A DNA stretch of 64,000 nt from Rhodocyclaceae bacterium (GTDB lineage Bacteria > Pseudomonadota > Gammaproteobacteria > Burkholderiales > Rhodocyclaceae), in the NCBI GenBank assembly GCA_016791115.1, contig JAEUNL010000014.1, positions 31,200 to 95,199 on the forward strand. Direction: 5' to 3'. A model generated the notes under the pieces. The model worked only from the letters and a program-made list of their open reading frames with translations, was not told the origin of the DNA and made no database searches. Shown one piece after another: positions 1 to 9,286 of the stretch. Each line of letters starts with the position of its first letter. The stretch's first letter is position 1. Position numbers and translations under genes: made by a program.

Positions 1-193
1 GGCTACCGTCCGCCTCGTTGGTCCAGTGGCGCGTATTGCCGGCTTTCGACACGTGCATCACCTTTTGTCCGGGCATCAACTCGAGCAGATCGGCCTTCGA
101 CAGCTTCACTGCCGTCTCTTGCGCTACTGCCGGCCCATTTGCGGCCGACACGCCAAGCGCGACGCCCGCGACAATCATCAATCCCCTTTTCAT
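1..193 (-). CDS. partial secreted protein of unknown function (N-terminal 64 residues)
   Basis: The reading frame starts at the ATG at 193 and runs off the left edge, so only the N-terminus is visible. An AGGAG ribosome site lies 6-7 bases upstream of the ATG. The protein opens with MKRGLMIVAGVALGVSAA and then a small-residue stretch ending AVAQ, which is a typical Sec signal peptide, so it should be exported. The mature part has the phrases LLELMPGQKVMHV and GNTRHWTN. I do not recognise the family. It is divergent from the permease gene at 410. Confidence 0.6.
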   Translation of the reverse strand, partial: MKRGLMIVAGVALGVSAANGPAVAQETAVKLSKADLLELMPGQKVMHVSKAGNTRHWTNEADGS

Positions 194-369
194 TGCATTC
201 TCCTTGATCTGGACGCCAGGCGAAAAAATACAATCTCCCCGCTTGCGCCGCCATCCTTCCCGGCTTCCGGCGCATTCTCGATATCCCTACCCTCACTCTC
301 ATTCTAGCCGCCCTGTGCGGCCGCGCCGTTGGTGGCTTGCGGTGCGACGGGGCATGCCCCCTGGCGTCC

Positions 370-375
370 TATAAT
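370..375 (+). promoter_or_regulatory. candidate -10 box for the permease gene
   Basis: A perfect TATAAT lies 35 bases before the inferred TTG start at 410. I see no good -35 box at 16-18 bases spacing, so the promoter is only a candidate. Its position favours the late TTG start over an upstream one. Confidence 0.35.
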
Positions 376-409
376 TCGCGCTGCAATCCCTTGCGTTTCC
401 GGTGCTGCC

Positions 410-1576
410 TTGCCCATTCCGCTTTCCTACAGTTTGCGCAATCTGTGGACGCGCCGCCTGACTACCGTGCTGACCGCCGGTGGCATGGCGCTGGTGGTGT
501 TCGTCTATGCCGCCGTGCTGATGCTCGACGAGGGCCTGAAGAAAACGCTGGTCGACACCGGCTCGTACGACAACGTGGTCGCGATCCGCAAGGGCGCCGG
601 CACCGAGGTTCAGAGCGGCGTGGAGCGCGCGCAGGCGGCGCTGGTCGAAAGCCAGCCGCAGGTCGCGCTCGGCGCGGGCGGGCGGCCGCTGGCCTCGAAG
701 GAGGCCGTGGTGCTGATTTCGCTGCCCAAGCGCGGCACGGGCAAGGTGTCGAACGTGCTGGTGCGCGGTGTCGGCGAGATGGGGCTTGCGCTGCGTCCTC
801 AGGTGCGGCTGGTTGCCGGGCGCATGTTCCGGCCGGGTGCGGCCGAGGTGGTCGCAGGGCGCTCCATCGCCGAGCGCTTCGAAGGTGGCGGGGTGGGTGA
901 GACGCTGCGCTTCGGCGGCCGCGAATGGACCGTTGTGGGCATTTTCGATGCCGGCAAGAGCGGCTTCGACTCCGAGGTCTGGGGGGACGCCGACCTGATG
1001 ATGCCGTCGTTTCGCCGCGTGGTGTATTCGTCGGTGATCGTGCGGCTTGCGCAGGCCGATCAGTTCGACGCGCTGCGCGACGCGATCGAGGCCGATCCGC
1101 GCATCAAGCTCGAGCTCAAGCGCGAGCGGCAGTTCTACGCCGACCAGTCCGAGGCGCTGTCGCGTTTCCTGCGCATCCTCGGCATCACGCTGTCGGTGAT
1201 CTTCTCGATCGGCGCCATCATTGGTGCGATGATCACCATGTATGCAGCCGTCGCCAACCGTACCGGCGAGATCGGTACGCTGCGCGCCATCGGCTTCCGC
1301 AAATCCGCCGTGATGCTTGCCTTTCTCGCCGAATCGCTGTTTCTCGCGCTGCTCGGCGGTATCGTCGGCCTGGTGCTGGCCTCGTTCATGCAGCTCTATA
1401 CGATTTCGACCATGAACTGGCAGTCGTTCGCCGAGCTGGCGTTCAGCTTCCGCCTGACGCCGGCCATCGTCGTCGAGAGCCTGCTGTTCTCGCTGATCAT
1501 GGGTCTGGTCGGCGGCTTCCTGCCTGCTGCGCGCGCGGCGCGCATGAACATCACCGAGGCGCTGCGCTCGGCCTGA
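410..1576 (+). CDS. FtsX/MacB-type ABC transporter permease
   Basis: This is an inner-membrane permease of the FtsX/MacB/LolC type, predicted to work with an ABC ATPase on lipids, lipoproteins or envelope substrates. The sequence shows one transmembrane helix near the N-terminus (TVLTAGGMALVVFVYAAV), a periplasmic domain of about 200 residues, and three C-terminal helices including SVIFSIGAIIGAMITMYAAV and the family phrase RTGEIGTLRAIGF. The start is uncertain. No ATG fits; TTG at 410 gives PIPLSYSLRNLWTRR, the usual start of these proteins, but it lacks a clear ribosome site. No ATPase gene lies within the window nearby, so the partner is unknown or is encoded elsewhere. Its stop is 3 bases from the convergent esterase stop. 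Confidence 0.8.
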   Translation: MPIPLSYSLRNLWTRRLTTVLTAGGMALVVFVYAAVLMLDEGLKKTLVDTGSYDNVVAIRKGAGTEVQSGVERAQAALVESQPQVALGAGGRPLASKEAVVLISLPKRGTGKVSNVLVRGVGEMGLALRPQVRLVAGRMFRPGAAEVVAGRSIAERFEGGGVGETLRFGGREWTVVGIFDAGKSGFDSEVWGDADLMMPSFRRVVYSSVIVRLAQADQFDALRDAIEADPRIKLELKRERQFYADQSEALSRFLRILGITLSVIFSIGAIIGAMITMYAAVANRTGEIGTLRAIGFRKSAVMLAFLAESLFLALLGGIVGLVLASFMQLYTISTMNWQSFAELAFSFRLTPAIVVESLLFSLIMGLVGGFLPAARAARMNITEALRSA

Positions 1577-1578
1577 GT

Positions 1579-2220
1579 TCAGTCTGCGAGCATCGGCGCG
1601 ACCGCACCGGCCAGTGCCGTGCCGAGCGCGAGGTGCTGATCTTCGTCGAGATGAACGCCATCCACGCGGCTGGAGCGCGTGACGCTCGCCGCATCGAAGA
1701 AGGCGCAATGCAGCGATTGCGCCAACTCGCGATACGCCTGGGCCAAGCCGGCGCACTTCATTTCGGCGCCGGCGAACTTCGGCGCCAGCGGCCCCTTGGG
1801 CGTTTCGACCGGCGGCGGTGCCACGACCAGGATCGGCGGCGCCGGCATGCCCGGCTCGATCGGGGCCGTGCGTATCGCATTGACCAGGGCGGCGATGCCC
1901 TGCGCGGCATGCCAGGCGTTGTGCGGATGCATCGACTGCAGGTCGTTGGTGCCGAGCATCAGGATCACCAGCGCGAGCGGCGAGTTTGCCTCGATGCGCT
2001 GCGCGAGGCCGGCCAGGCCGTTGCGGCCGGGTTTGAATGGATCGTCCCACACCGTTCGCCGGCCGTTGAGGCAGTCCTCGATGACGCGCACCTTCATGCC
2101 GCGTTCGCCGAGCGCAATTTCCATCACGCCCGGCCAGCGCCTGTCGAACGGCAGCCGGTTGCGTGTCAGCGGCACGATGCCCCACGAAAGCGAATCGGCA
2201 TAGACGAGAACCTGCTGCAT
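1579..2220 (-). CDS. SGNH/GDSL-family hydrolase (arylesterase-like)
   Basis: A likely cytoplasmic serine esterase or acyltransferase of the SGNH fold. The nucleophile block reads YADSLSWG near residue 9, so the usual GDS is ADS. Block III is MLGTND and the His block is DGVHL near the C-terminus, giving a complete Ser-His-Asp set. The order and length (213 residues, no signal peptide) resemble the mycobacterial arylesterase/acyltransferase MsAcT. I chose the ATG at 2220 because GGAG lies 6 bases upstream; an in-frame ATG 15 bases earlier has no such site. It follows the GYD gene by 27 bases on the same strand and is probably co-transcribed. The natural substrate is not evident. Confidence 0.82.
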   Translation of the reverse strand: MQQVLVYADSLSWGIVPLTRNRLPFDRRWPGVMEIALGERGMKVRVIEDCLNGRRTVWDDPFKPGRNGLAGLAQRIEANSPLALVILMLGTNDLQSMHPHNAWHAAQGIAALVNAIRTAPIEPGMPAPPILVVAPPPVETPKGPLAPKFAGAEMKCAGLAQAYRELAQSLHCAFFDAASVTRSSRVDGVHLDEDQHLALGTALAGAVAPMLAD

Positions 2221-2247
2221 GATGTGCTCCGGCATGTGTCGTGTCGG

Positions 2248-2538
2248 TCAGGGCATGCGATTGACGAGCGTGCGGATCTCTTCGGGCGTAAAGGCGCGCA
2301 TCGTCTGCGTGCGCACGTTGCCGAGCGAGCCGAGCTTCAGCAGCGCGGTTGCGGCCGCCTCGTCCGATCCTTCGATGATCGTGACCAGGTCGCAGGTCCC
2401 GACCGTGTAGTGAACGCTCTTGACGGTCAAGCCGAGATCCTCGGCGAGCCCGAGGAACGCGCGTACGCGATCGGGCGATTCCTTGATGTTGCGAATACCC
2501 TGGTCGGTGAAATTGGCGAGCGTGATGTAGGTTGCCAT
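2248..2538 (-). CDS. GYD-domain protein
   Basis: A 96-residue protein beginning MATYITLANFTDQGIRNIKE and containing GLTVKSVHYTVGTCDLV, the pattern of the small ferredoxin-like GYD family. The biochemical role of GYD proteins is not established; the fold suggests an alpha/beta dimer that might bind a small ligand. A strong GGAGGAGA ribosome site precedes the ATG at 2538. It is the first gene of a probable two-gene unit with the SGNH hydrolase. Confidence 0.85.
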   Translation of the reverse strand: MATYITLANFTDQGIRNIKESPDRVRAFLGLAEDLGLTVKSVHYTVGTCDLVTIIEGSDEAAATALLKLGSLGNVRTQTMRAFTPEEIRTLVNRMP

Positions 2539-2958
2539 GGTCTTCTCCTCCGATTGAAGGAAATGCCTCGGCGGTCGGAAGATGCCGATTCGCCCCGGCA
2601 GCCGGCCGTCAGACTCCCGAGTTTGCGTAATGGTGCGCTTGGCATGGCATGGGGGCAAGCCGGTGGTGCGCGCGCAGTGCCATGCCTCAGCGCGCAGCTG
2701 CCTTCGAACTGCTCGCGCGTAAAAAGCGCGTAGAAAGATTCGTCGCCCGCGGCCGAGAGTCCGGGCGCGCGGCGATCGCCGGCCGGTCGGCGAGAATCCG
2801 CGTCGTTGCAGCCTCGCCGTCGGCCGGTGGTTGCATTCGATCTTTCCGCCGGCGCCGATGGTTTTGTCGAGCGATTGAGCGAACGCGTACCGCACGATGA
2901 CGCCGCAGGGAGGCCCCAAGGAAAGCGAAGAGTCGCCGCTGGTCACGAAGCAGTATGT
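2539..2958. other. intergenic stretch with no recognisable gene
   Basis: About 420 bases between the GYD gene and the stop of the cold-shock/DUF1294 gene. Open frames exist on both strands, but they have arginine-rich, low-complexity translations and no ribosome site or family match. Promoter elements for the GYD gene should lie at its left end; none is convincing by eye. Confidence 0.5.
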
Positions 2959-3567
2959 TCACGAACCCGCCCGCGTTACCGGCGCGCAGAACCAGAGAAG
3001 AGCCGCGACGTTTGCCACGACGGTGACCCAGAAACTGGTGCGAAACGCAGTCTTGCTGGACTTGTGCCGAAGCAATTGCTGGGCGACAAGCGCACCGGGC
3101 CAGCCGCCGGCAAGGCCGAGCGCGAGCAAGGTTCCCTCCGAAACGCGCCAGCGGCCGGCGACGGCTGCGGACTTGTCGAATGCATACACAAGGAAGCAGA
3201 TGAAGCTGGCAGTCACGTAGAGCAACGCGATCCAACCGGGTGGCCGCCAGATGTACTCGACCGTTGCGAACAAGACAACGAATCCAGGAATGGCGAACAG
3301 GCTTGCCGTGCCCCATTGTGCGGGAGACTCGTAGCGGCGCTGAGGTGTTCGAACAACGGCACGAATCAGTTCGACGTCTTGTGCCCGTTTCTTGCCATCT
3401 TTGCCGGTCGCAACGCTGAACGCGACGCGCTGGCCAATCCGAGGTCGACCGCGCAGCCCGCTGAAGGCCTTGATGTGGACAAAGATCTCTTGTCCGCCGA
3501 TCGATGGTTCGATGAATCCGAATCCGCGGTCGTCATTCCAGATTTTGATCGTGCCTTCGATCTTCAT
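2959..3567 (-). CDS. cold-shock domain / DUF1294 membrane fusion protein
   Basis: The N-terminal 70 residues are a cold-shock nucleic-acid-binding domain, with RNP1-like DRGFGFIEP and RNP2-like EIFVHIKAF. The C-terminal half is a DUF1294 membrane domain with three to four helices and the phrases YAFDKSAA and GGWPGALVAQQLLRHK. This two-domain layout is known in proteobacteria, but its function is not. The start at 3567 gives MKIEGTIKIWND and has an AAGGA site 5 bases upstream; an upstream ATG would add 15 residues without support. It stands alone and could tether nucleic acid near the membrane, which is inference. Confidence 0.85.
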   Translation of the reverse strand: MKIEGTIKIWNDDRGFGFIEPSIGGQEIFVHIKAFSGLRGRPRIGQRVAFSVATGKDGKKRAQDVELIRAVVRTPQRRYESPAQWGTASLFAIPGFVVLFATVEYIWRPPGWIALLYVTASFICFLVYAFDKSAAVAGRWRVSEGTLLALGLAGGWPGALVAQQLLRHKSSKTAFRTSFWVTVVANVAALLWFCAPVTRAGS

Positions 3568-3843
3568 GTCATCCTTCTCCGAGGTCGCGGTGGCGCAGTC
3601 CGTCGCGCTCAATTACCCGCGTTGGATGCATCACATTTGCGCACCAGTCGATTTACTATGAAAGGCGAATGGTGGCAAGTGGCAGGCAGTAGGTGCGGAT
3701 TGGCACTTGGCCGCTCGCGATGGCCGGCCCGGACGGCGCATGAGCATTCGATCTGCGGGCAGCATGCCGCGGGACGCTTATGGCGCCTGCCTTGCAGGCG
3801 GGGGATGCCTGGGAGGACCAGACCATGCACCTTGCAGCCCGAT

Positions 3844-3874
3844 GGAACAAAAAGGGCCGCTCGCGGCGGCCCTT
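3844..3874 (-). terminator. intrinsic terminator after panD
   Basis: A perfect 9-bp stem AAGGGCCGC / GCGGCCCTT with a 5-base loop (3852-3874) is followed on the minus strand by TTTTTGTT. It lies 20 bases after the panD stop. The rest of the 326-base gap up to 3567 holds no gene, only GC-rich palindromic sequence around 3775-3840. Confidence 0.85.
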
Positions 3875-3893
3875 GTGGCGAACGCGCAGTGCT

Positions 3894-4277
3894 TCACCCG
3901 GCCATCTGCACCGGGATCGCGTTGCCCTTGCGCACGACGCGGTTGCGGCCGTCGACGTAGACCAGTTTCGGTTCGTGCTTCTGCAGTTCCATCTCGCTAT
4001 AGTTCGAGTAGCAGGCGATGATGAGGATGTCGCCGACGGCGGCGCGGCGTGCGGCGGCGCCGTTGACCGAAATGATGCCGCTGCCGCGTTCGGCGCTGAT
4101 GGCGTAGGTCGAGAAGCGCTCGCCGTTGGTGACGTTGTAGATGTCGATCGCCTGGTATTCGCGGATGTCGGATTCGTCGAGCAGGTTCTGGTCGATCGCG
4201 CAGGAGCCTTCGTAGTTCAGCTCGGCGTGGGTGGTGGTGACGCGATGGATCTTGGCCTGCAGCATGGTGCGTTGCAT
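3894..4277 (-). CDS. panD: aspartate 1-decarboxylase precursor
   Basis: Converts L-aspartate to beta-alanine for pantothenate and CoA synthesis in the cytoplasm. The 127-residue length fits PanD proenzymes. The self-cleavage site YEGSC is present: cleavage between Gly24 and Ser25 would create the pyruvoyl cofactor. [20 protein letters not shown] at the end is typical. The start at 4277 ([13 protein letters not shown]) has an AGGAG site 7 bases upstream; the longer open frame to 4304 is not supported. It is the last gene of panB-panC-panD, 93 bases after panC, and is followed by a terminator. Confidence 0.96.
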   Translation of the reverse strand: MQRTMLQAKIHRVTTTHAELNYEGSCAIDQNLLDESDIREYQAIDIYNVTNGERFSTYAISAERGSGIISVNGAAARRAAVGDILIIACYSNYSEMELQKHEPKLVYVDGRNRVVRKGNAIPVQMAG

Positions 4278-4370
4278 GTTCAGCTCCTGTTCAATAGACG
4301 GCAAATGCGCGCCGGTGAAGGCGCAACGTTCGCTGCTGGAACATCGCGGGACTGAGCGCTTCGCGAGGCC

Positions 4371-5210
4371 CTAAACTTCCAGGTTGTCGATCAGGCGCGT
4401 CGTGCCGAGGAAGGCAGCGGCCAGGATCACCAGCCCGGAATCGTGAGCGGTCGGGGATTTTAGGTCAGAGCGGCGACGCACCGCAATATATTGCGGTGCC
4501 CAGCCGCGCGACACGAGTTCGGCCATGGCCTCGGCCTGCAGATCCTCGTAATCGCGCGCGCCGGCGAGGATCTTGTCGCGCATCGCGACAAGCAGGCGAT
4601 AGAGGTGTGGCGCCTCGGCGCGTTCCTTCTCGGACAGATAGCCGTTGCGCGACGAAAGCGCCAGGCCGTCGGTGGCGCGCACGGTTTCGCCGGGCACGAC
4701 GTCGATGCGCAGGTTCAGCTCGCGCACCATGTTCGACAGCACCATGAACTGCTGGTAGTCCTTCTTGCCGAACAGCGCGGCGTGCGGCTGCACGATGTTG
4801 AAGAGCTTGAGCACGACCGTTGCGACGCCGTGGAAATGGCCGGGGCGGAACTCGCCTTCGAGCGTCGATTGCAGGAAGGGATCGGGTTCGACGATATATT
4901 TCTGCGGCGTCGGGTAGAGCTCGTTCTCGTCCGGCGCGAACAGATGGTGCACGCCGGCGTCGACCAGCCTCGCACAGTCGGCCTCGAAGGTACGCGGGTA
5001 GCGGTCAAAGTCGTCCTTCGGACCGAACTGCAGGCGATTGACGAAGATGCTGCTGACGATGCATTCGCCGTGCTGGAACGCGCCGCGCATCAGCGTGATG
5101 TGGCCCTCGTGCAGGTTGCCCATGGTGGGCACGAAGGCGATGCGCTTGCCGGCCTTGCGTTCGGCATCGAGTGCGGCGCGCAGGCTGGCGACGGTGCTGT
5201 GGGTCTGCAT
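4371..5210 (-). CDS. panC: pantothenate synthetase
   Basis: Joins pantoate and beta-alanine with ATP to make pantothenate. The nucleotidyltransferase motif FVPTMGNLHEGHITLM (HIGH-type) is at residues 26-41, FGKKDYQQF is the second ATP-site block, and ALSSRNGYLS is the late conserved loop. The length of 279 residues is normal. The pantoate-pocket phrase reads FVNRLQFGP where most homologues have FVNPLQF, a small oddity. It lies 18 bases after panB and is clearly in the same operon. Confidence 0.96.
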   Translation of the reverse strand: MQTHSTVASLRAALDAERKAGKRIAFVPTMGNLHEGHITLMRGAFQHGECIVSSIFVNRLQFGPKDDFDRYPRTFEADCARLVDAGVHHLFAPDENELYPTPQKYIVEPDPFLQSTLEGEFRPGHFHGVATVVLKLFNIVQPHAALFGKKDYQQFMVLSNMVRELNLRIDVVPGETVRATDGLALSSRNGYLSEKERAEAPHLYRLLVAMRDKILAGARDYEDLQAEAMAELVSRGWAPQYIAVRRRSDLKSPTAHDSGLVILAAAFLGTTRLIDNLEV

Positions 5211-5228
5211 GACGATTTCTTCCGGTAC

Positions 5229-6044
5229 TCAATAGCAATGTTCGGGTGCGGGAAAGTGCACCGCCTTGACGTCCTCGACGTAGGCGCGTACTGCCTGCTC
5301 GACGGTGCGAACGCCGCCGACGAAATCCTTGGCGAAGCGCGGGCGCTTGCCGGGGAACACGCCGATCAGGTCGTGCAGCACCAGCACCTGGCCGTGCGTC
5401 TCGGGCCCGGCGCCGATGCCGATGGTGGCCATGCTGCGCGTCGCGGCGGTGATGTCGGCGCCCACGCCGCGCGTCACCATCTCCAGCACCATCATGGCGG
5501 CGCCCGCGTCTTCGAGCGCACGGGCTTCCCGCTTGAGTCGCTCGACGCTGTCCTCGGTGCGGCCCTGCACCTTGTAGCCGCCGAGCTGATGCACCGACTG
5601 TGGCGTGAGGCCGATGTGCGCGCACACCGGCACGCCGCGTTCGACGAGAAAGCGCACCGTCTCGGCCATCACTTCGCCGCCCTCGAGCTTGACCATCTGC
5701 GCGCCGGCGGCGAGCAGCCGGGCCGAGTTGCGCAGTGCCTGCTCGGGCGATTCCTGGAAGCTGCCGAAGGGCAGGTCAGCCACCAGGAAGGCGCGATGCA
5801 TGCCGCGCGCCGTGCACTCGGTGTGATAGACCATGTGGTCCATCGTCACCGGCAGCGTGGAGGCGTGTCCTTGGATCACATTGCCCAGCGAATCGCCGAC
5901 CAGGATGACGTCGACGCCGCAGCGCTCCTCGACCGCGGCGAAGCTCGCGTCGTAGGCGGTGAGCATCACGATCTTCTCGCCCTCGGCACGCATGCGGCCG
6001 AGTTCGGTCAGGGTGACAGGCCGTCCGTCGGCGAGATAATTCAT
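5229..6044 (-). CDS. panB: 3-methyl-2-oxobutanoate hydroxymethyltransferase
   Basis: First committed step of pantothenate synthesis: transfers a hydroxymethyl group from methylenetetrahydrofolate to ketoisovalerate. The 271-residue TIM-barrel protein shows LTAYDASFA, ILVGDSLGNVIQGH (metal-binding Asp), FGSFQESPEQA, VKLEGG and GIGAGPETHGQVLVLHDLIG. The start MNYLADGRPVTLTEL fits the family. It is first in panB-panC-panD and follows the deoxynucleoside kinase by 82 bases. Confidence 0.97.
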   Translation of the reverse strand: MNYLADGRPVTLTELGRMRAEGEKIVMLTAYDASFAAVEERCGVDVILVGDSLGNVIQGHASTLPVTMDHMVYHTECTARGMHRAFLVADLPFGSFQESPEQALRNSARLLAAGAQMVKLEGGEVMAETVRFLVERGVPVCAHIGLTPQSVHQLGGYKVQGRTEDSVERLKREARALEDAGAAMMVLEMVTRGVGADITAATRSMATIGIGAGPETHGQVLVLHDLIGVFPGKRPRFAKDFVGGVRTVEQAVRAYVEDVKAVHFPAPEHCY

Positions 6045-6126
6045 GCGTGACCCTCCATGGTCGGAGCGAAGACGGTCGCATTAACGCGCGGTTTGGCGCA
6101 GCGGGTTGACATGGCGGGGCGGAAAT

Positions 6127-6765
<639 letters not shown>

Positions 6766-6775
6766 GCTGTACGTC

Positions 6776-7123
6776 CTATGAACGGAAAACGAAGTAGACG
6801 GCGCCTAGGATACACAAGGCGGCCCAAAGATAGTCAAGCTTGACCGGCTGCTGCATGTAGAAGACCGCAAAGGGCACGAACACCGTCAGCGTGATGACTT
6901 CCTGCAGGATCTTGAGCTGCGCCAGCGACATCTCGGTATAGCCGATGCGGTTGGCCGGCACCTGCAGCAGGTACTCGAACAGCGCGATGCCCCAGCTCGC
7001 GAAAGCGGCGATCCACCACGGCTTGTCGTTAAGGTTGCGCAGGTGCGCGTACCACGCGAACGTCATGAAGACGTTCGAGGCGACGAGCAACAGCGACGAT
7101 TGCAGGATGACGGGAAGGCTCAT
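6776..7123 (-). CDS. DUF486 (DMT-superfamily) membrane protein
   Basis: A 115-residue protein with four hydrophobic segments and family phrases MTFAWYAHL, FEYLLQVPANRIGY and LKILQEVITLTVFVPFA. DUF486 belongs to the drug/metabolite transporter superfamily; its substrate is unknown. It starts 22 bases after the pcnB stop and ends 10 bases before the kinase gene. It fills the slot where folK is commonly found between pcnB and the kinase/pan genes. Confidence 0.88.
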   Translation of the reverse strand: MSLPVILQSSLLLVASNVFMTFAWYAHLRNLNDKPWWIAAFASWGIALFEYLLQVPANRIGYTEMSLAQLKILQEVITLTVFVPFAVFYMQQPVKLDYLWAALCILGAVYFVFRS

Positions 7124-7144
7124 CGCACCACGCCTGCCGCAGGC

Positions 7145-8521
7145 TCAGTCGCCGCCGCCTTCATCCGGCGCGCCGTCGTTGCCGGCATTCGGCGCACCGT
7201 CGGCCGGCTTGCGGCGACGCCGGCGGCGCTTGCGTGCCGGTCCTTTCTCGGGCACCAGCATGGCCTGGCGTTCGTCGTGGTCGACGTTGGCGAAGCGCTC
7301 CCACCAGTCGGCCTCTTCGGCCTCGATCTCGCCGCTCTCTGCGCGCAGGCGCAGGAAATCGTAGCCGGCGCGAAAGCGCGGCTGTTCGATCACGCGCAGC
7401 GGGCGCTTGCCGCTGCGCTGCGCGAAGCGCGGCTGCAGCGCCCAGATGTCCTTGATGTCGCCGGCGATGCGGCGCGTGATGGCGAGCTTGTCCGCCTGTG
7501 CGTCGAGCACGTCGTCCATTGCGGCGAACAGGGCGTTCTGCGCGATCTCGCCGGCGGCCTTGCGCTTCTCCCACGCGCCGAGCACCTCGTGCCACAGCAG
7601 GGTGGCGAACAGGAATCCGGGCGACACCGTCTTGTCCTCGCGCACGCGCTGGTCGGTCTTCTCCAGCGACAGCATGACGAAGCGCTGGCCGAGCGGCTGT
7701 TCGAGGATCACGTCGAGCAGCGGCAGCAGGCCGTGGTGCAGCCCCTCCTCGCGCAGCTGGGTGATGCACTTGACCGCGTGGCCGGAGAGCAGCAGCTTGA
7801 GCATCTCGTCGAACAGGCGCGCGGCCGGCACGTTCTCGAGCAGGCTCGCCATCTCGCGGATCGGCGCGCGCGCCTGCGGGTCGATGACGAGGCCGAGCTT
7901 GGCCGCCAGCCTCACCGCGCGCAGCATGCGCACGGGATCCTCGCGATAGCGTTGCGCCGGGTTGCCGATCATGCGCAGCGTCTTCTGCTTGAGATCGGCC
8001 ACGCCGTGGTGGTAATCGATCACCGTTTCGTTCGACGGGTCGTAGTAGAGCGCGTTGACCGTGAAGTCGCGCCGCGCCGCATCCTCTTCCTGCGAGCCGA
8101 ACACGTTGTCGCGCAGCACGCGGCCGTGCTCGTCGGTTTCTGCGGTGCCGTCCTGCGCGGCGCGGAAGGTCGAGACTTCCAGCGTCTCGCTGCCCATCAT
8201 CACGTGCACGATGCGGAAGCGCCGGCCGATGATGCGCGAGCGGCGGAACAATTCGCGCACCTGCTCGGGGGTGGCGCTGGTCGCGACGTCATAGTCCTTG
8301 GGCTCGATGCCGGCGATCAGGTCGCGCACCGCGCCGCCGACCACGTAAGCCTTGTAGCCGGCACCTTGCAGGATGTCGCACACCTTGCCTGCGGCAGGGT
8401 GGATGCGGTGGCGCGCGATGCCGTGCTGGGCCAGCGCGATCAGCGCTGGCTCGGTTCGCACGGGCGCCTGCGGCCGGGCCACATCGAGACGGAAAACCTT
8501 GCGCAGGAGCTTCTTGATCAC
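7145..8521 (-). CDS. pcnB: poly(A) polymerase I
   Basis: Adds 3' poly(A) tails to RNA and so speeds decay. The class II nucleotidyltransferase core reads YVVGGAVRDLIAG followed by PKDYDVATSATPEQV with the catalytic Asp pair, then the RNA-binding phrase IGNPAQRYREDPVRMLRAVR. The tail is a run of Arg/Lys (about RKRRRRRRK) and then an acidic end. I chose GTG at 8521 (VIKKLLRKVFRLDVA). The open frame extends to an ATG at 8650, but that would overlap the upstream phosphatase gene by 62 bases and add unlikely sequence. No strong ribosome site is seen for either start. Confidence 0.9.
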   Translation of the reverse strand: MIKKLLRKVFRLDVARPQAPVRTEPALIALAQHGIARHRIHPAAGKVCDILQGAGYKAYVVGGAVRDLIAGIEPKDYDVATSATPEQVRELFRRSRIIGRRFRIVHVMMGSETLEVSTFRAAQDGTAETDEHGRVLRDNVFGSQEEDAARRDFTVNALYYDPSNETVIDYHHGVADLKQKTLRMIGNPAQRYREDPVRMLRAVRLAAKLGLVIDPQARAPIREMASLLENVPAARLFDEMLKLLLSGHAVKCITQLREEGLHHGLLPLLDVILEQPLGQRFVMLSLEKTDQRVREDKTVSPGFLFATLLWHEVLGAWEKRKAAGEIAQNALFAAMDDVLDAQADKLAITRRIAGDIKDIWALQPRFAQRSGKRPLRVIEQPRFRAGYDFLRLRAESGEIEAEEADWWERFANVDHDERQAMLVPEKGPARKRRRRRRKPADGAPNAGNDGAPDEGGGD

Positions 8522-8588
8522 GGCAGTTTTGGATGGCGGGCTTCGGGCCGGGGCGAGCCCGGCAAGGGAGGGCGGATCATACAGCAAA

Positions 8589-9272
8589 TCAACACTTTGC
8601 AGACGCCGGTGGGCGCAGGCTGATGACCGGCCAGCCGTGGCTGCGGGCATGTGCCTCGAGCGTCGCGTCGGGATCGACCGCGACCGGATGCGTCACCTTC
8701 GCCAGCAGCGGCAGGTCGTTCAGCGAATCGCTGTAGAAGCGGCTGATGGCGAAGTCGCCGATCGCATGGCCGAGTCCGGCCAGCCAGTGGTCCACGCGCG
8801 TGATCTTGCCTTCGCGGAAGCACGGCAGGCCGTGCGGCTTGCCGGTGAATTCGCCGTTGATCGCCTCCGGCTCGGTCGCAACGAGGTGCCGCACACCGAA
8901 CTCGCGTGCAATCGGCGCGGTGACGAAGCTGTTGGTCGCGGTCACGATGGCGACCAGCGCACCGGCCTCCAGGTGGTGGCGCACCAGCGCACGTGCCGGC
9001 TCGAAGATGATCGGCCGCACATGCGTGGCCATGAACTCGGCATGCCACTCGTCGAGTTGCACGCGCGGGTGGCGCGCAAGCGGCTTCAGCTGGAAGTCGA
9101 GGAACTCGAAGATGTCGAGCGTGCCGGCCTTGTACTGGTCGTAGAAATCCTGGTTGCGCGCCTCGTAGACCTCGCGGTCGAGCACGCCCTTGGTGATCAG
9201 GAACTGCGCCCACTCGAAGTCGGAATCGCCGTAGAGCAGGGTGTTGTCGAGGTCGAAGAGTACGAGGTCCAT
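8589..9272 (-). CDS. HAD-IB family phosphatase
   Basis: A 227-residue HAD hydrolase of the SerB-like IB subfamily. Motif I is LFDLDNTLL with the nucleophile Asp and acid/base Asp at residues 6 and 8. Motif II is VTATNSF, the Lys loop is GEFTGKPHG, and motif IV is YSDSLNDLPLL. The cap region between motifs I and II is helical. The substrate is not known; relatives include phosphoserine and histidinol phosphatases. It follows hda by 14 bases on the same strand, a common betaproteobacterial pairing. Confidence 0.9.
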   Translation of the reverse strand: MDLVLFDLDNTLLYGDSDFEWAQFLITKGVLDREVYEARNQDFYDQYKAGTLDIFEFLDFQLKPLARHPRVQLDEWHAEFMATHVRPIIFEPARALVRHHLEAGALVAIVTATNSFVTAPIAREFGVRHLVATEPEAINGEFTGKPHGLPCFREGKITRVDHWLAGLGHAIGDFAISRFYSDSLNDLPLLAKVTHPVAVDPDATLEAHARSHGWPVISLRPPASAKC

Positions 9273-9286
9273 GGGGTTTGCCGGGG

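Noticed and set aside
299..2185. Long minus-strand open frame of 628 codons opposite the permease gene
   Set aside because: Arg/Ala/Gln-rich translation without family motifs, antisense to a clear permease and out of frame with the SGNH gene; a product of high GC.
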